Part shown: piece by piece, positions 56,023 through 64,000 of the stretch
Position numbering within the stretch: position 1 is the stretch's first letter
Layout: the number at the start of each line of letters is the position of its first letter
From: Thermophagus xiamenensis
GTDB lineage: Bacteria > Bacteroidota > Bacteroidia > Bacteroidales > Marinilabiliaceae
Reading direction: 5' to 3'
Length of the DNA: 64,000 nt
Assembly: GCF_900112795.1 (NCBI RefSeq)
Contig: NZ_FONA01000024.1
Span: 1 to 64,000 of the forward strand
Program-made: the position numbers and the translations under genes
Notes under the pieces: model-generated
Databases searched by the model: none
The model's input: only the letters and a program-made list of their open reading frames with translations
Told to the model about the DNA's origin: nothing

Positions 56023-56033
56023 CAGCCACGGTT

Positions 56034-56065
56034 ATTGATTCTGAATTCGCTTTAAAGTATATTTG
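56034..56065 (+). promoter_or_regulatory. Promoter of the second PIN pair
   Basis: ATTG at 56034-56037, a 20-nt spacer, TATATTTG at 56058-56065. The leader would be only about 11 nt. It begins immediately after the repeat array. Confidence 0.55.
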
Positions 56066-56082
56066 TCAAAAAATATAATACT

Positions 56083-56307
56083 ATGGATAATATCCATATT
56101 CAAGACAAGAAAGATAGTATAGTCCTTACCATCAGCAAAAAAGGTTTGGATAAGGATTATCTTGTCCAACTCGTAAAACGTTTAGAAACCGAAAACCTAA
56201 TTTATCAGTCCGGAATTAATGAAAATAATCTTCGGATTGCTGAAGATATTAAAAGTCATTGGTGGAAAAATAACAAACACAGTTTTCTGGGAACTTCTAA
56301 GGAATAA
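56083..56307 (+). CDS. Putative antitoxin of the second PIN pair
   Basis: 74 residues, starting MDNIHIQDKKDSIVLTISKKGLDKDYLVQLVKRLE and ending with a charged helix DIKSHWWKNNKH. The size, the helical composition and the TAATG overlap with the PIN gene point to an antitoxin; no named family is recognised. Two-gene pairs of this form occur widely in accessory DNA. The short leader and the promoter just upstream suggest direct autoregulation, though no operator is evident. Confidence 0.6.
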   Translation: MDNIHIQDKKDSIVLTISKKGLDKDYLVQLVKRLETENLIYQSGINENNLRIAEDIKSHWWKNNKHSFLGTSKE

Positions 56308-56714
56308 TGGATCACAAAATATTAGTTATTGATACTAATATTATTTTTCCCGCTTTAATACCCCAAAAGTCCAAAATTAGAAACTTACTGTTTGACAGTG
56401 ACATTAAATTTTATGCACCAAATTTTTTAATTTATGAGATCTACGCTCACAAAGAAAAAATTTTGAAAAGCTCAAAACTTAATGAGCACAATTTTTATAT
56501 CCTTTTCAACAACATTTTAGAATGTATAAGATTTGTCCCAATGGATTTAATTGACATGCAATCAAGACATAAAGCTTACGAACTCTGTAAAGGTATCGAT
56601 GAAAAAGACACCCCTTTCGTTGCTCTCGCTATTTATCTGGATTGTCCTCTTTGGACCGGTGACAAAACCCTAAAAAAGGGATTACTAAAAAAGGGTTTTA
56701 AGTTGTTGTATTAA
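56307..56714 (+). CDS. PIN-domain toxin (second pair)
   Basis: 135 residues. PIN motifs are LVIDTNIIFPAL (first Asp9), a Glu in LIYEIYAHKEKI, the acidic DEKDTPFVALAIYL and the final WTGDKTLKKGL. The layout is closer to the archaeal/Bacteroidota PIN group (COG1848-like) than to the VapC at the window start, so the two pairs are not recent copies. The start overlaps the upstream gene by one base (TAATG). It presumably cleaves RNA when free. Confidence 0.85.
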   Translation: MDHKILVIDTNIIFPALIPQKSKIRNLLFDSDIKFYAPNFLIYEIYAHKEKILKSSKLNEHNFYILFNNILECIRFVPMDLIDMQSRHKAYELCKGIDEKDTPFVALAIYLDCPLWTGDKTLKKGLLKKGFKLLY

Positions 56715-56731
56715 CTAAACAATACTGATAA

Positions 56732-57885
56732 ACCGTTAATCGATTAGGTAATTAGCCTTTTATGCAATGAGGTTGAAGGAATTAATTTGCTGATTTGCTA
56801 ATATGCTAATGTGCTGATGTGCTAATGTACTAATGCAAAAAAATATTTCTGTAAAATGTTCATCTTAAATCTTACATCTAAAAATCTAATAGAAGCCAGA
56901 GGTCAGAAACCAGAAGCCAGATGCTAGTTAGGCCATTAGGTAATTAGGCCATTAGGCGATTAGATACGGAGTCCGAAGGACTCCCATGTTTATAGATGCA
57001 GCAAACCAGAGGCCAGAAGCTAATTAGGCCATTAGGCCATTAGGTCATTAGGCCATTAGACACGGAGTCCGAAGTAGCAACTCCCATGTTTATAGCTAAA
57101 AAGCAGCAAACCAGAGGCCGGAAGCTAAATAGGCCATTAGGTTATTAGGCCATTAGGCGATTAGATACGGAGTCCGAAGGACTCCCATGTTTATAGATGC
57201 AGCAAACCAGAAACCAGATGCTAGTTAGGCCATTAGGTCATTAGGCCATTAGGCTATTAGATACCGAGTCCGAAGTAGCAACTCCCATGTTTATAGCTAA
57301 AAAGCAGCAAACCAGAGGCCGGAAAAAAGATATATGTGGATATAAATAGAAATAAGGTAGAAATAAATAGAAATAGGTAGAAATTGGAAAAAATTAGCCT
57401 AAAAGCCTAGGGGCCCAATGGCCTATTAGCCTAATAGCCTATCAGCCTATCAGCCTTTATTTCCAGCCGCGTAGCGGCGACATCTTTGTAGCAACAGTGC
57501 AACCATATACAACCTGAGCCCCGGCGGGGCGACAGAGTGGTAGACCGGATGCCAGAGGTCAGAAGCCGGAAGCCAGAAGTCAGAAGCCAATTAGGCCATT
57601 AGGTCATTAGGCTATTAGGCTATTAGATACCGAGTCCGAAGTAGCAACTCCCATGTTTATAGCTAAAAAGCAGCAAACCAGAGGCCAGAAACCGGAGACC
57701 AGAAAAAAGATATATGTGGATATAAATAGAAATAAGGTAGAAATAAATAGATATAGGTAGAAATTGGAAAAAATTAGCCTAAAAGCCAAGGGGCCTAATG
57801 GCCTATCAGCCTAACAACCTATTAGCCTAGTGGCCTATTGGCCTAATAACCTAATAGCCTAGCCGCCTATCAGCCTAATGGCCTA
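56732..57885. repeat. Composite repeat region before the glycan locus
   Basis: Contains GCTAATGT-like 8-bp units (56788-56832), TTAGGCC arrays, intact GGAGTCC-GAA-GGACTCC hairpins at 56968-56984 and 57169-57185, and three variant hairpins (starting near 57064, 57264 and 57626) in which a TAGCAA insertion or replacement leaves only the outer GGAGT/ACTCC stem. GCCGC and GCCCC hairpins (near 57466-57530), CCAGAAG and period-10 AT arrays follow. There is no gene. Confidence 0.85.
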
Positions 57886-58005
57886 AAACCATACATCCAT
57901 TCTCAACTCATACCTTTTTATTATCTTGCACCCATATTTTTTAGTTGAAAAGATCCAATGTTTATTAATTAATCAATGATAAAATACTAAAAACCATCCC
58001 TGACA

Positions 58006-59802
58006 ATGCGAAACCCGATTACCAACAATATCATAATTCACAGCATCAAACGAATCATTGAAATATTGCCACCGGGATACAAAATAAAATCAGTGAAGAT
58101 GATGCTGTTGTTATTCTTCAATTCCATCCTCGAGATGGCAGGGCTTGCAGCCTTTTTGCCTCTCTTCACCGTTATTCTTCAAGAAGGGGTTACGCAATCA
58201 CATCCGGTCATCAGCAAAGCCTATCAGCTGGGTGGGTTTACCTCCGAGAACCAGTTTGTTCTTGTGTTAGCAGCACTGATTGTGGTGGTTATAACCTTCA
58301 AGAACGTGATGGGTTTATTAATCAACCGGTCGCAGGCACGCTTCTCCCTTTCCCTCTACCAATACTTTGCTATCAGGTTGCATAAATACTTCTATCAAAA
58401 AGGCTTTCCATTCTTTAAGAGCACCAACTCGAACGTCATCATGCGCGATGTAAATGTAGTTACTCAAAAGTTCGCCAACAGCATGGTGTTGCCGATGTTT
58501 AACTTTCTTACCGAAATTTTTGTTCTTTTCTTTATTTTAATCAGTCTTTTGCTTTACGACTGGCGGGCAATAGTACTACTTTCAACCACCATTCTGCCCA
58601 TTTTTCTTCTCTTCTATACCTGGGTGAAAAATAAAAGCATGCGGCTGGAGAATGAAACCAATAAAATAACGCCCTTACTCACAAGAAGTATCTTCCAGAG
58701 CATTTTTGGATATGTAGATGTAGTCATTACCGGTTCATTGAAATACTTTCAGAAAAAGATCAGTCATTACCTAAATCGTCAAATAAAACTCAGCACCAGG
58801 AGGGTCGTCTATCAGCAGGCACCAACCCGAGTCATTGAGACAGGCATGGTTATTACCATTTTTGTTATTACTGCCTACGGATTGTATTTTCTGCCGGACA
58901 AGGCCGGACTGGCAGCCCTTCTCGGACTGTTCGCACTGGCAGCCTACCGAATACTGCCTTCCATAAATCGTATTATGCTGGCCCTCATCAGCATCAAAGG
59001 CCATCAATATACATTTGACATCGTGTCTCAGGTAAAGAGTCTGAAAAAAGACAGTGAAGAAGATCAGGAAGAAGCCCGGTCACTTCCTTTCAAACACCAG
59101 ATATCCCTCCAAAATGTTTCTTTCCGATTTCCGGATGCGACTGAAGATGTTCTAAAGAACATTAACCTCACCATAAAAAAGGGGGAATCCATTGGTTTTA
59201 TGGGGCCTTCCGGATCGGGAAAAACAACTCTTATGAACCTCATGTTAGGATTCTGGACACCCAACAAGGGTTCTTTTATGGTGGATGATACGCCTATTAA
59301 ACCATCCAACCTGAAGGCATGGCATAAACTGGTGGGGTATGTCCAACAGGAAGTTTATCTCATCGATGCCTCCCTCGCCGAAAATGTAGCTTTTGGCGTT
59401 GATTCCAAAAACATTAACCATAATCGGCTGGAACAGGTACTGAAAAAAACCAGCCTGTGGGATATGGTACAAGAACTGCCCGAAGGGGTTCATACCAACA
59501 TCGGAGAACGGGGAGCCAGACTCTCCGGCGGACAACGTCAAAGAATAGGCATAGCACGTGCCATTTACAGCGGTGCCGAAATTCTCTTTTTCGATGAGGC
59601 CACATCTGCTCTTGACACGCAAACCGAAGAGGACATCACCGAATCCATCCGCGAATTGTCGGACAGTAATCTGACCATTATTGTTATTGCTCATAGAATT
59701 ACGACGTTAAAATACTGCAACAGAATTATTGATATCAATACCGGAAGAATTGTGAGGGAATGCCAGTATAAAGAAATTGCGGAGGAGGTAATAAAAATTT
59801 AA
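58006..59802 (+). CDS. ABC exporter/flippase (MsbA/PglK-like)
   Basis: 598 residues, fused membrane and ATPase domains. There are six hydrophobic segments in residues 30-330 (LLLFFNSILEMAGLAAFLPLF; VLALIVVVITFKNVMGLLI; LFFILISLLLY; VIFVITAYGLYFL-like). The ATPase has Walker A GPSGSGKTT, Q-loop VGYVQQEVY, signature LSGGQRQRIGIARAIY, Walker B ILFFDEATSALD and the switch His in VIAHRITTL. It fits lipid-linked oligosaccharide or polysaccharide flipping and heads a glycosyltransferase cluster. Its ATG follows an 8-bp array by about 120 bp. Confidence 0.92.
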   Translation: MRNPITNNIIIHSIKRIIEILPPGYKIKSVKMMLLLFFNSILEMAGLAAFLPLFTVILQEGVTQSHPVISKAYQLGGFTSENQFVLVLAALIVVVITFKNVMGLLINRSQARFSLSLYQYFAIRLHKYFYQKGFPFFKSTNSNVIMRDVNVVTQKFANSMVLPMFNFLTEIFVLFFILISLLLYDWRAIVLLSTTILPIFLLFYTWVKNKSMRLENETNKITPLLTRSIFQSIFGYVDVVITGSLKYFQKKISHYLNRQIKLSTRRVVYQQAPTRVIETGMVITIFVITAYGLYFLPDKAGLAALLGLFALAAYRILPSINRIMLALISIKGHQYTFDIVSQVKSLKKDSEEDQEEARSLPFKHQISLQNVSFRFPDATEDVLKNINLTIKKGESIGFMGPSGSGKTTLMNLMLGFWTPNKGSFMVDDTPIKPSNLKAWHKLVGYVQQEVYLIDASLAENVAFGVDSKNINHNRLEQVLKKTSLWDMVQELPEGVHTNIGERGARLSGGQRQRIGIARAIYSGAEILFFDEATSALDTQTEEDITESIRELSDSNLTIIVIAHRITTLKYCNRIIDINTGRIVRECQYKEIAEEVIKI

Positions 59803-59856
59803 ATACCTACAGAAAAATAAACTTTATCCATACTCATTTTAACAAATGATTGTCAT

Positions 59857-60963
59857 ATGACTTTTAAATTCTTTCTAACCCCCTTTTACATACCGGACAA
59901 TTATTCACCCGAAGCCATTGCCTTGGCTGAAGGTTTGGAACAGTTGGGGCATTCAGTATTTTCCAATATTGATTACTGGTTCGTTCCTGAAGAAAACCGA
60001 TATCTTTTTAATAAAAATGAAAATGATGATTATGATGTTGGCATTTATGATTATAAATACCTCTATCATTCAAAAAAATGGACATTGAACAGGATAGATG
60101 CATCAAAAGTCAACATTTTACTCGACCGAAATGATTGGATTATTCCTGAATGGAATAATAAAATGGTTTTAAGAAAATTCGATTTTATTTTGGCAGACCA
60201 TCTATTGGAAAACGTCAAATATCCATCAAATGTATTACCATGGGCTATAGGATATACAAAACGTATCGAACGATATATAGATCGCTTTAGAAATACACAT
60301 CCACCAATTGAAGAAATTGTCTATAATTTCAGAGTTGCCCACAATTTAAGAGGAAGGCTGGTTAAGAGCTTCCTGGATAATGATTTTCATTATCCTGTTA
60401 AACAAAGACTAACAGACAGTTTAAAGGATAAACAAACTGCTGTTAATAAATCTAAAATTGATCATATTTATTGGGAACAAACAGCCAAAAGACATAATCC
60501 GGAATTTTATAAACTTCTTGACAAAAGCCTTTTAACTCTTTCTTTCGGTGGCTACTTGGAGGTAAAACCTTTCTTTTATCAACCTTATAACCTCATTCAA
60601 AAATTGATTCGGAAACCTATATTTATTATTTCTAGTCTTTGCCAAAAGTTTAATATTGACAATTCTAAATTACTCTTTGTATTCCAATACGATAGTTTTA
60701 GGATGTGGGAAACGTTTTACGCCAATACCTGTCCAATTCTTTTGGACATGGATTATTGGAAATTCAAACTTCCGGCAAAACCCATTGAAGGAAAGCATTA
60801 TATAGGAATAAGAAATTTAACTTTAAAGGATTTTAAAAAGAGGTTAAATTCTCTAAACACCAACCAAATCAGAGAAATTGGAATAAACGGTTCAATTTGG
60901 GTAAAAGAAAATTATAGCCCTGAAGCCGTAGCCAATCGTCTATTAAAACTAATCAATAAATGA
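59857..60963 (+). CDS. Glycosyltransferase-like protein (CgeB-type)
   Basis: 368 residues. It lacks a long Rossmann glycine loop at the start (MTFKFFLTPFYIPDNYSPEAIALAEGLEQLG) but carries the C-terminal pattern of family 1/CgeB-like transferases: SLLTLSFGGYLEVKPF, FQYDSFRMWETFYANTCPILLDMDYWKFKLP, GKHYIGI and WVKENYSPEAVANRLL. The activity is inferred from the cluster and this end only. It overlaps the next gene by 4 bp (TAAATGAATG region), indicating an operon. Confidence 0.7.
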   Translation: MTFKFFLTPFYIPDNYSPEAIALAEGLEQLGHSVFSNIDYWFVPEENRYLFNKNENDDYDVGIYDYKYLYHSKKWTLNRIDASKVNILLDRNDWIIPEWNNKMVLRKFDFILADHLLENVKYPSNVLPWAIGYTKRIERYIDRFRNTHPPIEEIVYNFRVAHNLRGRLVKSFLDNDFHYPVKQRLTDSLKDKQTAVNKSKIDHIYWEQTAKRHNPEFYKLLDKSLLTLSFGGYLEVKPFFYQPYNLIQKLIRKPIFIISSLCQKFNIDNSKLLFVFQYDSFRMWETFYANTCPILLDMDYWKFKLPAKPIEGKHYIGIRNLTLKDFKKRLNSLNTNQIREIGINGSIWVKENYSPEAVANRLLKLINK

Positions 60964-62165
60964 ATGTACTGCATATAGCGACAAAGGATACAGGAGGGGC
61001 AGGAATAGCTGCCATTAGAATACACAATGCTCTCAATAAATACCTTCCTAATAGCAAACTAAAATCTCGGCTGCTGCTCTTATGGTGTAATAATGAGCAA
61101 AATTTAAAACCAGGAAATGGCATTGTAACCTACCAAAGTTTTTATCCGGTCAGGAAAAAGTTAGGTGATTATCAATCTTTTATTCACAAAAGATTTTTTT
61201 CTACAAATAATATTTCAACAAAATTTATTAAAGGAAATTACTATCAATCATTTTATAAACCTGAGATCATTCCTCTTCTTGACTGGGCTGATATCATTCA
61301 CTTACATTGGGTAAATGGCTTCGTAAATCCTTTTCACTTTTTGAAAAAAATTAACAAACCTATAGTGTGGACATTTCATGACATGACTCCATTTAGTGGA
61401 GGAAATCCTTATGAAAGTGGTATCTTCAAGGATAAATTAGAATTATTTAGGCCATTTCTAAACAAGAAAATAAAATTATTTCAACAACATGGACGCATCT
61501 ATGGTCACGCAACGTCAGATACTTTTAAACTTAAAGCAGTAAACCAATACCAAACCTTTAAGGATTCGAAGACAGAAGTTATTCCATACCCTCTTGACCC
61601 CAATCATTTTAATATTATCCATCAAGATATTGCTCGAACAAGATTAAACATCAAATCCAACAAACCTCTATTACTCTTTGTTGCCGCCGATACCAACAAC
61701 AAAAGAAAAGGAATTCAATATTTAATAGATTCTCCTCATATTAAAGACTTCACCCTGTTAATGGTTGGGGAAAAATCAAATAATCTTGAGAAATCACCAA
61801 ATATTATTCAACTGGGAACTTTAGATATCCCCAAATTAAATTTAGCTTATTCAGCTGCCGACCTCTTTATTACACCTGCCATTGAAGAGGCATATGGCCA
61901 AACCACTATTGAATCATTTTATTGTGGGACCCCGGTAGTAGCATTTCCTACTGCGGGAGCAAAACAGATAATTCAGCCATATAAAAATGGAATAATAGCA
62001 GATACCATCGACAATAAAGCTCTTTATAAAGCTATTAATAAAGCACTAAGCACTTCTTTTAATAGAAAAGAAATAAGTATTAAAGCCAAAGAAACTTTTA
62101 ATCCTCAAAAAATTTCCCAACAATTCTTAAGCTTCTACAACAAGATTCTACAAAATGAAAAATAG
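60960..62165 (+). CDS. Glycosyltransferase family 4
   Basis: 401 residues. The acceptor domain begins MNVLHIATKDTGGAGIAAIRIHNAL, with IIHLHWVNGFVNPF and IVWTFHDMTPFSGG. The donor domain has LLLFVAADTNNKRKGIQYLID, IIQLGTLDIPKLNLAYSAADLFITPAIEEAYGQTTIESFYCGTPVVAF, with the conserved E-x7-E pair. It acts in surface-polysaccharide synthesis at the cytoplasmic membrane face. Overlaps with the genes on both sides (4 bp upstream, 11 bp downstream) show a tight operon. Confidence 0.93.
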   Translation: MNVLHIATKDTGGAGIAAIRIHNALNKYLPNSKLKSRLLLLWCNNEQNLKPGNGIVTYQSFYPVRKKLGDYQSFIHKRFFSTNNISTKFIKGNYYQSFYKPEIIPLLDWADIIHLHWVNGFVNPFHFLKKINKPIVWTFHDMTPFSGGNPYESGIFKDKLELFRPFLNKKIKLFQQHGRIYGHATSDTFKLKAVNQYQTFKDSKTEVIPYPLDPNHFNIIHQDIARTRLNIKSNKPLLLFVAADTNNKRKGIQYLIDSPHIKDFTLLMVGEKSNNLEKSPNIIQLGTLDIPKLNLAYSAADLFITPAIEEAYGQTTIESFYCGTPVVAFPTAGAKQIIQPYKNGIIADTIDNKALYKAINKALSTSFNRKEISIKAKETFNPQKISQQFLSFYNKILQNEK

Positions 62166-63153
62166 GTACCTCATTTTAAAAGGTTGCGCCGGTCTTGGAA
62201 ACAGACTTATAACGTTAAGCAACACCATTGATTATGCCAGGAAAACCAAAAGAACATTGTTTGTTGACTGGAGCGATGGACAGTTTGGAAAAAAATTCGA
62301 TAATGTATTCTACAAATACTTCAGACTCATTAATATTCCTCACATTCAATCTCTCGAGGTGATAAAAGGATACAACAATTTAACATTTTACCCTCCCCTT
62401 TGGGGCAAAATGCCTGAAAAAAGTCTTTATGATCTTTATGTCCAGGCTGGCTCTGACAAATTAAAAAGGCTCCTTCCTTTTTCACTAAAGGGAGCAATTA
62501 GTAAAAAAGATGGCTATTGGTTACAAAAAACATCCTTAACCACAAATTCCAATAAGGATTTACAAACAATTAAATCATTATTTAAAAAAAACGATATCCC
62601 CTATGGCGGTCGTTATAAAACAGGAATTAAAGAAGATGTTGTTTTTTATGCTGACTTTTGTCCGCCTTTAAAAAAAGAATATCTTCGGAATAATTTGGAC
62701 CTCTCAAATGAACTTGCTGAAGAAATTGGACTTTTAAAAAATCAACTAAAAATAAACCAGAAAACCATTGGTGTGCATGTTCGTATGACAGATAAACAAC
62801 CGGATTCATCGCTCGATTCATTAAAAAAAATAATTAATGATTTAAAAACAAAAAGTTCAAACATTTTTCTTGCAACCGACAACAAGATGGTTGAAGATTA
62901 CTTCTTGAAAAATTTCAAGAATGTTGTTTTCACGTCAAAATGGCGACCTGAAGACTATGGGCAAAAAATGGGGATTCATCAATTTGCCATCCGACACGAA
63001 AAATATGATCATGCAGAAACAATCTTAAAAGAAAGTATTATCGACATGTGGCTACTGGCTCACTGTGAATTTCTTATTTATCAGAAAAACTCAAGCTTTT
63101 CAAAAATATCGGCCATTATAAAAAACGAACCAGAAAAAACCTTTTCATGGTAA
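62155..63153 (+). CDS. NodZ-like fucosyltransferase-type protein
   Basis: 332 residues. The N-terminal RYLILKGCAGLGNRLITLSNTIDYARKTKRTLFVDW and the mid-protein IGVHVRMTDKQPDSSLDSL match the GDP-fucose-binding motif (H-x-R-x-TDK) of the alpha-1,6/1,2-fucosyltransferase superfamily, including NodZ. IFLATDNKMVEDYF follows, as usual. The reaction is inferred; the acceptor is unknown. It overlaps its neighbours by 11 bp upstream and 7 bp downstream. Confidence 0.8.
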   Translation: MKNRYLILKGCAGLGNRLITLSNTIDYARKTKRTLFVDWSDGQFGKKFDNVFYKYFRLINIPHIQSLEVIKGYNNLTFYPPLWGKMPEKSLYDLYVQAGSDKLKRLLPFSLKGAISKKDGYWLQKTSLTTNSNKDLQTIKSLFKKNDIPYGGRYKTGIKEDVVFYADFCPPLKKEYLRNNLDLSNELAEEIGLLKNQLKINQKTIGVHVRMTDKQPDSSLDSLKKIINDLKTKSSNIFLATDNKMVEDYFLKNFKNVVFTSKWRPEDYGQKMGIHQFAIRHEKYDHAETILKESIIDMWLLAHCEFLIYQKNSSFSKISAIIKNEPEKTFSW

Positions 63154-64000
63154 AAAAAAACACCCTTTGTCTCCACACAGCCGGTTTTCCCTATGGTTTG
63201 GGAGAACAATTTATTGAAACAGAAATCAAATACATAGCCCGTGCTTTTAATAGGGTTGTTATTATACCCAATACAATATCAGAAACCCGACGCCCCCTAC
63301 GTGACGGTGTTGAAGTTTTTAAGCCGGAATATAACGGATACACAACACTCAATGGAATCCTTAACATGGGTTGGTGGGTCAGATATTGCTGGAAAGATGC
63401 ATGGCGCCATCCGAATAAAAAACTAATATTCAGCACTATACTTCATATAGGGTACCAGGCAAAAATAATGTATTCATTTCTGAAAAAGCACGGATTATTA
63501 AACAATACTCTGCATTATACTTATTGGTTTGATGAGCAAAGCACTTTACTGGCAATATTAAAATCAAAAGGAAAAATAAAACACTTTGTTTCCCGTGCTC
63601 ATCGCTTCGATTTGTATTCAGAACGACGCAAAGAAGGTTTTATTCCATTTCGCAAATTTCAATTGAGACAGGTTTCCCGCCTTTTTCTGATATCTAAAAA
63701 TGGGGTGGAATATATGAAAACAAAGTATCCCCAATTTGCCCATAAATATCGCTTATCTTATCTGGGAACTGAAAACAATCACCCGCCTTGTACCCAACCA
63801 ACAATTGGGCATGACACTTATCTGGTTGTCAGTTGTTCGAGAGTCGTAGATATAAAAAGAGTAGACCTCATTGTTAAAGCCCTGGCTGAAATCAAAGACA
63901 TAAAAATAAAATGGGTCCATTTTGGGGATGGCATTCTACTAGAGGAAGTTAAAGCCTTAGCGCAAAAGCTACTTCCGGATAATATTACAACAGAATTTAA
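63147..64000 (+). CDS. Glycosyltransferase family 4, cut by the window edge
   Basis: 284 codons are visible from the ATG at 63147, which overlaps the previous stop (ATGGTAA). It reads VKKNTLCLHTAGFPYGLGEQF, LHYTYWFDEQSTLLAILKSKGK, HFVSRAHRFDLYSERRKEGF and VVSCSRVVDIKRVDLIVKAL, VHFGDGIL. It is a close paralogue of the gene at 47054-48283, residue for residue across the visible part. The catalytic C-terminus lies beyond the window. Confidence 0.92.
   Translation, partial: MVKKNTLCLHTAGFPYGLGEQFIETEIKYIARAFNRVVIIPNTISETRRPLRDGVEVFKPEYNGYTTLNGILNMGWWVRYCWKDAWRHPNKKLIFSTILHIGYQAKIMYSFLKKHGLLNNTLHYTYWFDEQSTLLAILKSKGKIKHFVSRAHRFDLYSERRKEGFIPFRKFQLRQVSRLFLISKNGVEYMKTKYPQFAHKYRLSYLGTENNHPPCTQPTIGHDTYLVVSCSRVVDIKRVDLIVKALAEIKDIKIKWVHFGDGILLEEVKALAQKLLPDNITTEF

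Noticed and set aside
1-64000. tRNA or rRNA genes
   Set aside because: I found no cloverleaf-like or rRNA-like sequence by eye in any gap; a covariance search would be needed to exclude a diverged one.

Overview
The window comes from a member of the Bacteroidota, most likely Bacteroidales/Marinilabiliales. Supporting signs are a SusC/SusD outer-membrane uptake operon, several lipoproteins with N-terminal Cys signals, matches to the Bacteroidota promoter (TTTG about 19 nt before TAnnTTTG), a thrS-infC-rpmI-rplT cluster, a dapB-lepB-lepB-WbqC cluster, a 7TM-HD phosphodiesterase, and a LytS/LytTR pair. I see no rRNA, tRNA or CRISPR array. The genus cannot be named from sequence alone.

Layout. 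1-0.7 kb: PIN toxin/antitoxin pair. 1.4-1.6 kb: eleven exact-length 23-bp tandem repeats. 1.9-2.7 kb: HU-like DUF4469 protein. 3.9-9.7 kb: SusC/SusD/lipoprotein operon (minus) with terminator and promoter. 11.9-13.1 kb: AAA/DUF4143 ATPase between direct repeats. 14.1-17.6 kb: thrS, infC (apparent ATA start behind a strong Shine-Dalgarno), rpmI, rplT. 18.3-23.9 kb: dapB, two overlapping signal peptidases, a LapA-like protein, WbqC. 24-25.2 kb: Nudix and NlpC/P60. 25.3-27.5 kb: 7TM-HD protein. 27.7-32.5 kb: a chemoreceptor divergent from two near-identical sugar-binding lipoproteins. 33.6-39.3 kb: RND efflux operon. 40.5-42.4 kb: sensor kinase and LytTR regulator. 42.5-46.2 kb: acyl-CoA dehydrogenase with etfA/etfB. 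47-57 kb: accessory islands (glycosyltransferase, DUF234 ATPase, four-helix bundle protein, AbiE-like pair, AlbA_2 protein with 11-bp repeats, PIN pair). 58-64 kb: a glycan locus (ABC flippase, four glycosyltransferase-like genes, the last cut by the window edge).

The outstanding feature is a composite intergenic repeat system that fills most gaps between transcription units. It has three short-period arrays: period 8 (TANNGGCC and its complement), period 7 (CCAGAAG/CTTCTGG) and period 10 (AGATATAAAT-like). It also has several families of small hairpins with mostly 3-nt loops (GGAGTCC-GAA-GGACTCC, GCCGC-AGA-GCGGC, GCCCC-AGC-GGGGC, GACGCC-GTA-GGTGTC) and a C-rich block. The modules follow a recurring order, and the 8-bp arrays usually face a consistent way relative to neighbouring genes: the TAG-rich strand is the sense strand after genes. 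Array sequence supplies the stop codons of several accessory genes, and cassettes are freshly duplicated (a 230-bp copy that looks identical). No mobilising enzyme for it is in the window. I regard this repeat system as the best candidate for something undescribed here.

Other points of interest are the ATA start of infC, the frame-breaking 11-bp repeat in the AlbA_2 gene, a hidden glycosyltransferase-2 fragment upstream of it, the orphan binding-protein pair beside a chemoreceptor, and a 135-bp element with 21-bp terminal inverted repeats.
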